DNA from: Planctomycetaceae bacterium
GTDB taxonomy: Bacteria; Planctomycetota; Planctomycetia; Pirellulales; UBA1268
Direction: 5' to 3'
Length of the DNA stretch: 39,862 nt
Assembly: GCA_005789975.1 (NCBI GenBank)
Contig: SXWC01000137.1
Location: 1 to 39,862, forward strand
In this document: piece by piece, positions 33,201 through 39,862 of the stretch
Position numbering within the stretch: position 1 is the first letter of the stretch
How the letters are laid out: each line of letters begins with the position of its first letter
Program-made: the position numbers and the translations under genes
Notes under the pieces: model-generated
Databases searched by the model: none
What the model was told of the DNA's origin: nothing
What the model saw: the letters and a program-made list of their open reading frames with translations, nothing else

Positions 33201-34654
33201 TCAAACTCCTCGAGCGCCTCTTCGCTCTTGCCCGCCGAGGCGAGCGCCGCCGCCGTGCCCGCACGGGCCGCCAGAGACGTCGGATCGTCAACGAGGACCC
33301 GGCGGTTGACGGCAAGCTGGGCATCATACTCGTCGAGTTGAGCGTGGCACTGGCCCAGGTAGAGATCCACCTGCCGCAACATCTCCGCCGAACCGTCCAC
33401 GAGCGGCCGAACCAGCTCGAACTTCGCCTTCGCTTCGGCCCACTTGCCTTCGGCGACCAGCACGCGGCCTTCGAGCAAGCCCACGGCCGGGCTCGCCGGG
33501 CCGTAGAGTTCCTTGATCCGGGCGATCGCCTGCGTCACCTCCTCGAGCTTGTTCTGCTGCAGCAATGCGTCGGCGAGCATCAGGAGCAGGGGGGCCCTGC
33601 TGGGCAGCGCGTCAACCCCGTCGAGCAGCACCTGTTCGGCTTTCGCAGGGTCGCCCTGCTGCAGCGCGATGGTGGCCTTGCCGCGGTAGGCACGTTCATC
33701 GGCGGGGAACTTCTCGAGGGCCTGATCCGCCATGGTTTCGGCCGTGGCAAAGTCTTTTTCCGAGAGCGCGAGCTCGAACCGGGCAAAGATCGCGTTGGCG
33801 TCGTCCGGATCGAGTGCGAGCGCCTTGTCGACGTCGGCCCGGGCGGCTGCGAGGTCGCCCTGCTGGCGGTGCCAGTTGTTCATGGCCAGCCAGGCCGTAA
33901 CGTCCGACGCATGCGCGACGACAAGCCTGTCGAGCACCCTTGTCGCCGAGACGCGGTCGTCCATCTTCTCCTGGAGGATCGCCGCCAGGAGGATGTAGGC
34001 ATCGGTGGGACCGACGATCTCGCTCTTCGGATCGAACTCCTTCGTGACCAGATCGAAGCCGACCAGTTCCGCCACGAACTTGATGGCCTCGCTGTAGTCG
34101 CCCGTGCCCAGGTACGACTGCGCCATCAGCATCTGGATGTCGGCGAGCGCCAGCGGCTTGCGTGGCTTTTCGCCCGCCCCACCCCCGTGGCCCTCCTCGG
34201 CGGGAGCGGGCGATGAGAGCGTGCCCGACTCGAGCCGTTCGCGAAGCACCGCCAGATGCTCCCGCGCGTCAACCGCCCGGCCGATACGCAGCTGAAACTC
34301 CGCCAACTTCCTGCGGAGTTCGTCATTCTCGGGATTCCGGCGGACGGCCGTCTCGACGGTGTTGTAGGCCCGCGCCATGTCCTGTCGTGTGGCATCGGGC
34401 GCCCTGGCCCTGTCGAGCATCAGCTCGGCGTACTCCGCGTAGGCTTCCTTGTCTTCGGGCCGGAGTCCGATGTAGCGGCTGTAGATCGCCATCGCCTCGG
34501 CGGTGCGGCCCTCGTCCAGCCGCATCTTCGCCAGCTTCTGCAGGCCGCCCGCGTTCCGCGTCACCTGAAACCGCCGCAGCAGGTAGATACCCACGATCCC
34601 GCCGACCGTGATCGCGAGGAGGGCAAGGAGAAACTTGAGATTGATCCGTTTCAC
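30257..34654 (-). CDS. Giant membrane-anchored TPR-repeat protein (1465 aa)
   Basis: This protein has one N-terminal transmembrane helix (about 8-26, FLLALLALLAITVGGIVGIYL-like, starting MKRINLKFLL) followed by about 1430 residues of repeated helical pairs. Many are recognisable TPRs, such as MRLDEGRTAEAMAIYSRYIG, and there are repeated units ending in LDPDD, KPQD or PNDLEA. It probably forms a long superhelical scaffold outside or along the membrane (inference); no enzymatic motif was seen. It starts at GTG 34654, with GGAG about 14 bases upstream. The exact function is unknown. Charged, repeat-rich composition fits its neighbours in codon use, so no transfer is suspected. Confidence 0.85.
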   Translation of the reverse strand: MKRINLKFLLALLAITVGGIVGIYLLRRFQVTRNAGGLQKLAKMRLDEGRTAEAMAIYSRYIGLRPEDKEAYAEYAELMLDRARAPDATRQDMARAYNTVETAVRRNPENDELRRKLAEFQLRIGRAVDAREHLAVLRERLESGTLSSPAPAEEGHGGGAGEKPRKPLALADIQMLMAQSYLGTGDYSEAIKFVAELVGFDLVTKEFDPKSEIVGPTDAYILLAAILQEKMDDRVSATRVLDRLVVAHASDVTAWLAMNNWHRQQGDLAAARADVDKALALDPDDANAIFARFELALSEKDFATAETMADQALEKFPADERAYRGKATIALQQGDPAKAEQVLLDGVDALPSRAPLLLMLADALLQQNKLEEVTQAIARIKELYGPASPAVGLLEGRVLVAEGKWAEAKAKFELVRPLVDGSAEMLRQVDLYLGQCHAQLDEYDAQLAVNRRVLVDDPTSLAARAGTAAALASAGKSEEALEEFESIARAIPPDRLPTVPQLWYPLLQLRMQQQVGRPAAERDWSSVDALLDLLQQAPEITTTQISLLRADALVQKGEPEAARALLESIADEKADAQVWTALATLALRVEGPDAAAGVIARTPTGIANTATMLILQAQIAAARGGESAKAELDGLEKRAVALDEDQAAGVLVALAGIAFSRGDLESAERLWQEVARRKPQDIRSWEAILEITTGRGDLEKSQEAAAKVAAAAGTGSARARVAEASVKIAAVRSAARKRQEAGDDAGRMTPADTAALDDARNLLIEAENDRPGWGQIQVLFAEIETLRGNPSVAIDRLKKAVALGPPNPALTRRLVAMLYSANRLQEALDLMASLGKAGEQGLERLSAEAELQAGRFDEAVAFAERSVSKSSTNPDDLLWLGQVFARSGEQERATETLLRAADLAPDRGDVWLALFSHQIATGKKQAAERTLAKAAELLPEPKRQLVLGQGYEMVGRLDDAEQAFGEAIRIAPNDLEAIHGLAAFFIRCGRLGPARETLRSIIAAPGTSATDLTEKAWARRSLAELIAEKGTFRDMQEAISLLRQNVDDRGDITAEDAALEIRLLAKRPEPASWKQAITVLGDLERKEPLSIGQRIMRAQLLERVGEWEECRNQLVSIVAGPSAPPAYIAMLVEKLLDHGEVSTARPWLTRLQKASPDSAITIALEAKLAIADKDRKLATEAARKLMPGGIVSGDQPAQLNAVATLMEQLGFPKAADKVFAQYADLAFEGVVARAEFLGRQKRGDDALDLLESRRDDIPLERLLGTAVQVIRGQDAPESLVPRITPWIAKAKRLDPGSIVVQLLEAEVLSLEDRRQEAETVYRNLLSKDDLTSMQRAIVSNNLAFYLAKPETIGEAEKLIDQAIAELGPLPDLLDTRGMVRLEAGKNAEAVADLREALLQPSDVKHLHLAWAQFRSGDEAGARSTLELGRRRGLTAARLSPDERQMLGELETALDIQPPDSPKTGD

Positions 34655-34953
34655 GAGCCAGAAATCTCCGAGCGGTTCGATCGGCGCCGGCGATCAAGGG
34701 AAAGCGGGAAAGCGGGAAAGCGATTCGCCCCCGGGCTCCCAGTCTACCAACCGGTTTTCCCTCCCGGCCACGAAAGGTCGGGCCGGGGGGGTGGGGCGGG
34801 GGTGGGGACTGTCATCGCCGAAATCGTCGAAAGATCGGCCCGTCGGAAGGACGATAGTAACGATGGAAGCGACTCTCCCGGTTGCGGCGACCTTGCCGTG
34901 CATCGGTTCAGCCTGCTCCGTTCAGGCTCCAGATCCACTCGAGGACGGCTCCG
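34655..34953. other. 299-bp divergent intergenic region with octamer repeats and a G-rich tract
   Basis: No gene is supported between the divergent giant TPR and secreted-protein genes. It contains three perfect tandem copies of GGGAAAGC (34698-34721). It also has a G-rich run of four or more G-blocks separated by one or two bases (34780-34807), a G-quadruplex-type pattern. An AACCGGTT palindrome is at 34749-34756. No convincing -35/-10 pair was found. Confidence 0.55.
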
Positions 34954-35937
34954 ATGAACAATGCCCCCAGGGTTCCCGAACGCACCCTGCCCGAACGCAT
35001 CCCTTCCGTCGAGTGGGTCGCCCGGCTCCTGCGCGGCTCGGTCCGTCCGCTGATGGCCGGCGCCCTGGTGACCGTGGTCGCCGCCGCCGTCGACCCGACT
35101 CGTGCGGCGGCTGCGCCGCCGTCCACCGCGGAGCGGTCGTCCGCGATCGTCGATCAAGCCGTCGTTCCTGCCGGCGGTGGCGGCTGTCAGCAGTGCGGTC
35201 CGAGCGGATGCCGACACGGCCACGGTAGCCGCCACCATCGTGATTGCCGAAATGGCGTGTGTGCTCCCTACTGTCCGGTCCGACCAAGCACGTTTGGCTT
35301 CTATGGAACACAGTGGCGGAGATGGCCGGGGCAGGGCGTGGTGCCAGTGTCGGACGAGCGCGCCATGACACCGGCCACACCACCGAAGTCGGAGGTGCCG
35401 GCCGCCGACGAGGAGTCCCGGGGTCCGAAGCCCTCTGCACTTCCTGCGCCCGACGAGGAGTCGGCGGCAGATGCGGCGAACGACCGGGCCGACGAACGGA
35501 GCCGGTTGCCCGCCGACGCACCGCTGCCCCCCGAGCCGGATGCCATGCCGCCGGAGCCGCCCGCGCCGGCAACGCAACCGTCTCCCGAGGGCCCCGCGGA
35601 ATCGATGAACCCCGACACGGAACTGCAGGAAGTGCCGCGCGGCGAACAGAAGAGCGAGACGCCCCCCGCACCGCGGCCCGAGGACCAAAACCTCTTCGAC
35701 GACTCGGCCAGTCGCAAGGTGCGCCGCCGGATCCCGGTGGGTGATCAGCTTCTTCGTCCGATCGTGGCCGGCTCGAATCAAGGCGTGCAGCCCACGGCCC
35801 ACCAGTCCGCCGCGACCGTGACGGAGGCCGAAAAGCCCGTCGCCCCGGGTTCCGGTCTGCGCAGGGTGCCACTTGCCGTGCCGCGGGTTGTCTTCGACCC
35901 CCGGGCCGAGACGGCGCGGCTGCGGCAGCAGAAATAA
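34954..35937 (+). CDS. Secreted Cys/His-rich, proline-rich protein of unknown function
   Basis: This 327-aa protein has a long N-terminal export signal with a hydrophobic core at about 33-45 and an Ala-rich cleavage region near 50-55. After it comes a compact cluster: Cys78, Cys81, Cys86, Cys98, Cys103 and Cys107, with His88, His90, His94 and His95 between. It is directly followed by CPVRPSTFGFYGTQWRRWPG (107-126). The remainder is proline- and glutamate-rich and probably disordered, ending in a short basic segment. I recall similar FGxYxTQWRxWP motifs in planctomycete exported proteins, but this is memory rather than a search. Metal binding or cross-linking by disulfides is possible. The ATG at 34954 is chosen because the signal region follows it. 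Confidence 0.75.
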   Translation: MNNAPRVPERTLPERIPSVEWVARLLRGSVRPLMAGALVTVVAAAVDPTRAAAAPPSTAERSSAIVDQAVVPAGGGGCQQCGPSGCRHGHGSRHHRDCRNGVCAPYCPVRPSTFGFYGTQWRRWPGQGVVPVSDERAMTPATPPKSEVPAADEESRGPKPSALPAPDEESAADAANDRADERSRLPADAPLPPEPDAMPPEPPAPATQPSPEGPAESMNPDTELQEVPRGEQKSETPPAPRPEDQNLFDDSASRKVRRRIPVGDQLLRPIVAGSNQGVQPTAHQSAATVTEAEKPVAPGSGLRRVPLAVPRVVFDPRAETARLRQQK

Positions 35938-35980
35938 CGCCCGGCCGGTTCGGGGTGTCCCGGCCGTCCGGAACGCTGAA

Positions 35981-36062
35981 TGCGAGAGGCGGGAGTCGAA
36001 CCCGCACGCCTTGCGGCACTGGAACCTAAATCCAGCGCGTCTGCCAGTTTCGCCACTCTCGC
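35981..36062 (-). tRNA. tRNA-Leu (UAG anticodon)
   Basis: The minus strand folds as a class II tRNA of 82 bases. The acceptor arms GCGAGAG and CTCTCGC are paired, with discriminator A. The anticodon stem CTGGA/TCCAG encloses the loop TTTAGGT, giving anticodon UAG for CUA/CUN leucine codons. The long variable arm GCC-GCAA-GGC and the T arm GCGGGTTCGACTCCCGC are present. No CCA is encoded. It lies 60 bases downstream of the HTTM gene on the same strand. Confidence 0.96.
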
Positions 36063-36121
36063 GGAGCGGTTGTGCCGGAGCCCCGGGCGTCGGCGACAAA
36101 AAGTCTACACGGCGAGCGGCT

Positions 36122-37633
36122 TCAGGGCCGCGGGCGGCCGTCGTGATCGACGGTCGCGGTTTCCAGGAGCCTTTCGAGATTGCCTCCGCCGGCTTCGGTG
36201 CGCGGCGGCCAGGCGGCCACCAGCATCTCCTGCAACGGAGCGTCCGCAGCGGTGACGTCCTGGATGGTGAAGCGGAGTTCGAGCGACGCCACATGTTTTG
36301 CAGGTTCGTGGCGGGCGTTCCAGTCGCGGGCGAGGGCCGCCGCCGTCGAATCGCCGAACACCCGTATGCCGGGCTGCGGCAGGACCCAGAAAAACTTGTG
36401 CCAGCGGTTGCTGGCGAGCGACCCGAATCCCCCCGCGGGCCGTTCCCGTTCGAGGGGACGGCCGCAACGCAGCAGATCGACGATGCTTCCATCGGCCAGG
36501 GTCGCCAGGCCATAGACCCACTGCTCCCGTGGCGGCACGGTGCCAAACATCGCCCACGGCTGCTCCATGCCGCAGGCAGCGATGGCGGCGGAGAGAGGGC
36601 GGGGGAGTCGCGTGTTGCCGAGCAGTCCGCGAGTGTGGACGAAGCTCGTGGCGGCCAACGCCAGGGCGCAGCCGCACGCCCAGCCGGTGATCCGCCCGAG
36701 CCCGGCCACGCCGGCGGTTCGCGGCACGACGCCGAAGCCGCGCCACACACCCGCGGGCACCAGCGGCAGCCAGGCCGTCATGCCGATCGGGGCGAAGAGG
36801 CCGATCGACATCGTCAGCCAGATCGCGGCATGGAAAAAAAGGAAAGAAACGACCAGGACAAGTCTCACCGCGGGGGCCGGGCAGGCGACGAGGAGCAGCG
36901 GCGCGGCGAGCTCCACCAGCAGCACGATCCAGGTCAGCGGGCGGACGATCCAGGGGAGTTCGGCCAGCAGCATGCCGAGCTGACTGCCGTGGTCGTGAAC
37001 CGAGAGCGCGTGCGACATCGCCTCGCCCGAATACCAGGTCGGGTTGCACTTGGCCAATCCGGCGCCCAGGTAGACGAAGACGAGTTGGACCACCAGCGCC
37101 AGTGTGGCGACCGAACACACGGCTGCCGGCGGCGTCGATCCCCCGCGACCGCCGCGCCACCGGGCATCGAGTGACCAGACCGCCCCAAGCGGCAGGAACA
37201 TGGACCAGAACCGCAGGCAGGCCAGCCAGAGGTCGCCGGAGTGGGTGGCCGGTGTCATGCGGCGGATCACGCTCAGGACGACCACCCAGCCCAGCACGCT
37301 GGCGACGCGGGTGAAGCAACCGGCGGCGAGGAGCGCCCCGGCGACTCCCTCGGCGGCGATCACCGTCCCGCCCCACCACGCCGAGTCGGCGAGAAACAGG
37401 AGCGACCAGTTGGCGGGCTCGCCATGAAATTCCCGCACCATGTGCGGCGGGAAAACGCCGTCCGGCGAGAGCATCAGCCGGAGTTCGCCGACGTGGAGCA
37501 GGGAGTCTGCGACGAGGATCAGGCCGAGGCAGATGCGGAAGACCGCCAGGCTGCGAATGTCGAGCGTGCAGCACTCGCGCAGCCACCGATCGATGGCCCG
37601 ACCGAATCGCCATGCAGGATGGGGCTGGTCCAT
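36122..37633 (-). CDS. HTTM-domain membrane protein (vitamin K gamma-carboxylase-like)
   Basis: This 503-aa polytopic membrane protein has an HTTM-type domain starting LDIRSLAVFRICLGLILVAD near residue 25. At least eight hydrophobic segments follow, up to about residue 345. The C-terminal 150 residues are soluble (PWAMFGTVPPREQWVYGLAT to the end) and look like the beta-rich domain common in these proteins. HTTM domains are related to vitamin K-dependent gamma-carboxylase; carboxylase activity here is not shown. ATG 37633 is chosen, since the longer in-frame version would overlap the likely lpdA promoter. Its stop is 60 bases before the tRNA gene. Confidence 0.82.
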   Translation of the reverse strand: MDQPHPAWRFGRAIDRWLRECCTLDIRSLAVFRICLGLILVADSLLHVGELRLMLSPDGVFPPHMVREFHGEPANWSLLFLADSAWWGGTVIAAEGVAGALLAAGCFTRVASVLGWVVVLSVIRRMTPATHSGDLWLACLRFWSMFLPLGAVWSLDARWRGGRGGSTPPAAVCSVATLALVVQLVFVYLGAGLAKCNPTWYSGEAMSHALSVHDHGSQLGMLLAELPWIVRPLTWIVLLVELAAPLLLVACPAPAVRLVLVVSFLFFHAAIWLTMSIGLFAPIGMTAWLPLVPAGVWRGFGVVPRTAGVAGLGRITGWACGCALALAATSFVHTRGLLGNTRLPRPLSAAIAACGMEQPWAMFGTVPPREQWVYGLATLADGSIVDLLRCGRPLERERPAGGFGSLASNRWHKFFWVLPQPGIRVFGDSTAAALARDWNARHEPAKHVASLELRFTIQDVTAADAPLQEMLVAAWPPRTEAGGGNLERLLETATVDHDGRPRP

Positions 37634-37667
37634 GACTCGCTGGGACGGCGTCGCTACCGGGTGTTTC

Positions 37668-37696
37668 TTGTGCGAACCCGGGCCCGAAACTACAAC
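37668..37696 (+). promoter_or_regulatory. Possible sigma70-type promoter of lpdA
   Basis: TTGTGC (37668-37673) and TACAAC (37691-37696) are spaced by exactly 17 bases and share three and four positions, respectively, with the consensus hexamers. They lie about 100 bases upstream of lpdA in the divergent gap to the HTTM gene. The match is moderate. Confidence 0.4.
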
Positions 37697-37794
37697 ATCG
37701 CGGCCGTGGCGTACGACCCCAATCCGCGTCCTGCGGCCCCGGAACGCCGCCATCGTGCGGCGACGGGTGAGCCCGACGGAGGAGGATCGACCAG

Positions 37795-39222
37795 ATGCAC
37801 GTTCCCGTGGTGATACTCGGCGGTGGCCCGGGCGGTTACGCCGCCGCTTTTCTGGCCGCCGATCTTGGCATGCAGGTGGCCCTCGTCGAGCGGGACGAGC
37901 GGCTCGGCGGCACGTGCCTGCTTCGGGGCTGCAGTCCCTCCAAGGCCCTGCTGCACGTCGGCCGCGTGCTCTCCGAGGCCCGCGAGATGGAAGATTGGGG
38001 CATTCACTTCCAGAAGCCGAAGCTCGACCTCGACGCCCTCCGGGCCCGCAAGGACAAGGTCATCGCCGCGCTCACGGGCGGCCTTGGCCAGCTCGCCCGG
38101 AGGCGGAACGTGACGGTCGTTCACGGCACGGCGCGGTTCGCCAACTCCACCACGCTGGAAGTGGCTCCGGCCACTCCAGGGGGCGCGAGCCAGCGGATCA
38201 CGTTCGACCATTGCATCCTCGCCAGCGGTTCGCGGCCGACCCGGATCCCCGCGTTCGACATCGGCAGCCCGAGGGTGATGGACTCCACCGGGGCGCTCGA
38301 ACTGGCCGACGTGCCGGAGTCGCTCCTCGTGATCGGGGGGGGCTACATCGGCCTCGAGATGGGCACGGTCTACGCCGAACTCGGCTCGCAGGTGTCGGTC
38401 GTTGAACTCACCGACGCGCTCCTCCCCGGCGCCGATCGAGACCTCGTCAAGCCGCTGCAAAAGCGGCTCGAAGGGCTCTTGAAGGCGATCATGCTCCGCA
38501 CCAAGGTGGTGAAGATCGAGGATACGGGCAGAGCGGTGCGGGTCTCCTTCGAGGGTCCGGACGGCCCGAGCGTGCAGGAGTTTTCCCGGGTGCTCGTCGC
38601 CGTGGGCCGTCGCCCGAACTCCGACGGCCTCGGCCTCGAAAACACGAAGGTCGTCCTCGATGCAAAGGGATTCGTCGGCGTCGATGGCCAGCAGCGGACG
38701 GCCGATCCCCACATCCTCGCGATCGGCGACATCTGCGGTGATCCGATGCTCGCCCACCGCGCGAGCCACCAGGGCAAGGTGGCCGTCGAAGCCCTGCACG
38801 GGGAGCCGGCGCTCTTCGCGCCGCGGGCCATCCCGGCGGTGGTGTTCACCGATCCGGAAATTGCCTGGGCCGGTCTGACCGAGAACGAGGTGGCGGCTTC
38901 GGGTCGTGTCGTCGAGGTGAGCAAGTATCCATGGGCCGCCAGCGGCAGGGCCCACGCCCTCGGACGCACCGATGGCCTCACGAAGATCCTCATCGATCCC
39001 GAGACCGACCTCGTCCTGGGTGTCGGGATCGTGGGGCCGGGTGCCGGTGAGCTGATCGCGGAGGGCGTGCTCGCCATCGAAATGGGCTGCTCGGCCCGCG
39101 ATCTCATGGAGGCCATCCATCCCCATCCCACGCTGGGCGAGACGGTCGCCTTCAGCGCCGAGAACTATTTCGGCTTGGCCACGGAGATCTACCGGCCGCG
39201 GTCCGAGGCGGGTGCGAAGTAA
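37795..39222 (+). CDS. lpdA: Dihydrolipoamide dehydrogenase (E3)
   Basis: This 475-aa FAD-dependent enzyme reoxidises dihydrolipoamide in 2-oxo acid dehydrogenase complexes. The FAD-binding start VVILGGGPGGYAAA is followed by the redox disulfide GGTCLLRGCSPSK (Cys41 and Cys46). The NAD-binding segment LLVIGGGYIGLEMGTVYAEL, FAD motif ILAIGDICGDPMLAHRA and the catalytic HPHPTLGE near the end are all present. ATG 37795 begins the Rossmann fold. It precedes aceE by 170 bases, which identifies it as the E3 of the pyruvate dehydrogenase complex. E2 (aceF) is not in the window. Confidence 0.95.
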   Translation: MHVPVVILGGGPGGYAAAFLAADLGMQVALVERDERLGGTCLLRGCSPSKALLHVGRVLSEAREMEDWGIHFQKPKLDLDALRARKDKVIAALTGGLGQLARRRNVTVVHGTARFANSTTLEVAPATPGGASQRITFDHCILASGSRPTRIPAFDIGSPRVMDSTGALELADVPESLLVIGGGYIGLEMGTVYAELGSQVSVVELTDALLPGADRDLVKPLQKRLEGLLKAIMLRTKVVKIEDTGRAVRVSFEGPDGPSVQEFSRVLVAVGRRPNSDGLGLENTKVVLDAKGFVGVDGQQRTADPHILAIGDICGDPMLAHRASHQGKVAVEALHGEPALFAPRAIPAVVFTDPEIAWAGLTENEVAASGRVVEVSKYPWAASGRAHALGRTDGLTKILIDPETDLVLGVGIVGPGAGELIAEGVLAIEMGCSARDLMEAIHPHPTLGETVAFSAENYFGLATEIYRPRSEAGAK

Positions 39223-39392
39223 CAGCGGCGGAGGTTTCGGCTGGGTTGCCGCACCGCAACCAGCACCGGAGCCCGGCGTCCGCCGGAAAAAGCCCGTTGT
39301 GGCGTCGTTTCCGCGTGAGCGTAATCGGCCTTTACGGGGCCCCGCAGCACCGGAATAATGCGGAAAGTCCGCCCACTTTTCCGGAGCCCCGC
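39223..39392 (+). promoter_or_regulatory. lpdA-aceE spacer with hairpins and a palindrome
   Basis: This 170-bp spacer contains GGTTGC-CGCACC-GCAACC (39244-39261), a possible stem after lpdA. It also has the palindrome CGGGGCCCCG (39335-39344) and GCGGA-AAG-TCCGC (39360-39372), about 20 bases before aceE. A GGAG at 39383-39386 is the likely aceE ribosome binding site. The palindromes could be regulator sites; no specific family is recognised. Confidence 0.4.
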
Positions 39393-39862
39393 ATGGCCAA
39401 CCCCGACATCGACCATTCTGCCACCGAGGCCGCGGACAACGTCCTTTCCGGCGAGGGGGCCACGTTGCTGCCCCGGGGGGCCCATGTCCCGATGTCGATC
39501 GGCCAGATGAGCGACAGCGCCACTGGCCAGCCGGAAATCACCGACGGGGTCGCGGCCATCGACACCGACCCGACCGAAACCCGGGAGTGGCTCGACTCGC
39601 TGCGGTACGTGATCAACAGCCGCGGCGACGACAGGGCCGCCTACCTGCTCCAGGCCATCGAGCAGGAGGCCTACCGGCTGGGTGTTCCGATCCCATTTTC
39701 GGCGACCACACCCTACATCAACACGATCCCGCTCGACCGGCAGCCCCCCTTCCCGGGGAATCGCGAGCTCGAGCGGCGGATCACCAGCACCACCCGCTGG
39801 CACGCGAGGGCGATGGACGTCCGCGCCCATCGCGACGACAAGAGCATTTGCGGCCACAGCTC
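39393..39862 (+). CDS. aceE: Pyruvate dehydrogenase E1 component (N-terminal part)
   Basis: The gene runs off the right edge, so only the first 156 codons are seen. After an acidic, poorly conserved leader of about 50 residues come the homodimeric E1 features: ETREWLDSLRYVINSRGDD, then RAAYLLQAIEQEAYRLGV, then PYINTIPLDRQPPFPGNREL and ERRITSTTRWHARAMDVRAH, ending at GGH-like CGHS. This is the AceE type that decarboxylates pyruvate with thiamine diphosphate. The start is ATG 39393 with GGAG upstream. Its position after lpdA supports the assignment. Confidence 0.92.
   Translation, partial: MANPDIDHSATEAADNVLSGEGATLLPRGAHVPMSIGQMSDSATGQPEITDGVAAIDTDPTETREWLDSLRYVINSRGDDRAAYLLQAIEQEAYRLGVPIPFSATTPYINTIPLDRQPPFPGNRELERRITSTTRWHARAMDVRAHRDDKSICGHS

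Noticed and set aside
36122..37753. Longer version of the HTTM protein starting at 37753
   Set aside because: The extra 40 residues are basic and unconserved in character and would cover the likely lpdA promoter.

Overview
The window is GC-rich chromosomal DNA from what looks like a planctomycete, probably of the Pirellulales type. This is an inference from gene content: LPS and outer-membrane genes (lpxA, an LptF/G permease), a csrA-fliW pair, large TPR proteins, acidic single-pass proteins, a secreted protein with a Cys/His cluster followed by an FGFYGTQWRRWPG motif, and a Wsp-type chemosensory operon. No phage, insertion sequence, CRISPR array or rRNA gene was seen. One tRNA gene is present.

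Layout. 1-3825 (+): the end of nuoM, nuoN, a small helical protein and tatD, tightly packed. 3925-4506 (+): a thioredoxin-fold AhpC/TSA-like protein. 4570-5334 (-): fliW then csrA, with a tandem 19-bp repeat upstream of fliW. 5627-6358 (+): a lipoprotein. 6393-7523 (-): an LptG-like permease. 7644-9397 (+): comF and hemC. 9710-10342 (+): a NarL/LuxR-type response regulator followed by a strong hairpin. 10518-12603 (-): xerC, a 77-aa protein and a bshB1-like deacetylase. 12684-14330 (+): an M32 carboxypeptidase. 14563-17591 (+): an acidic single-pass membrane protein overlapping an amidase gene. 17592-18146: a non-coding stretch with a long inverted repeat.

18147-27277 (-) is the most notable region. 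Seven genes, four of whose junctions are ATGA overlaps, encode a membrane-anchored UrtA-like ligand-binding protein followed by WspA (MCP), WspB (CheW), WspC (CheR-TPR), WspD (CheW), WspE (CheA-REC) and WspF (CheB), in the canonical Wsp order. The usual output diguanylate cyclase WspR is not in the window. Divergent from the operon, at 27651-28823 (+), is a sigma54-activator-like AAA+ protein with no receiver domain and an altered GAFTGA loop. Between the two lies a hairpin-rich, roughly 370-bp region.

The right part holds lpxA (-), a small TPR protein (+), a 1465-aa TPR protein (-), a secreted Cys/His-rich proline-rich protein (+), tRNA-Leu(UAG) (-), an HTTM-domain membrane protein (-), lpdA (+) and the start of aceE (+). 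The last two form a pyruvate dehydrogenase locus that runs off the window.
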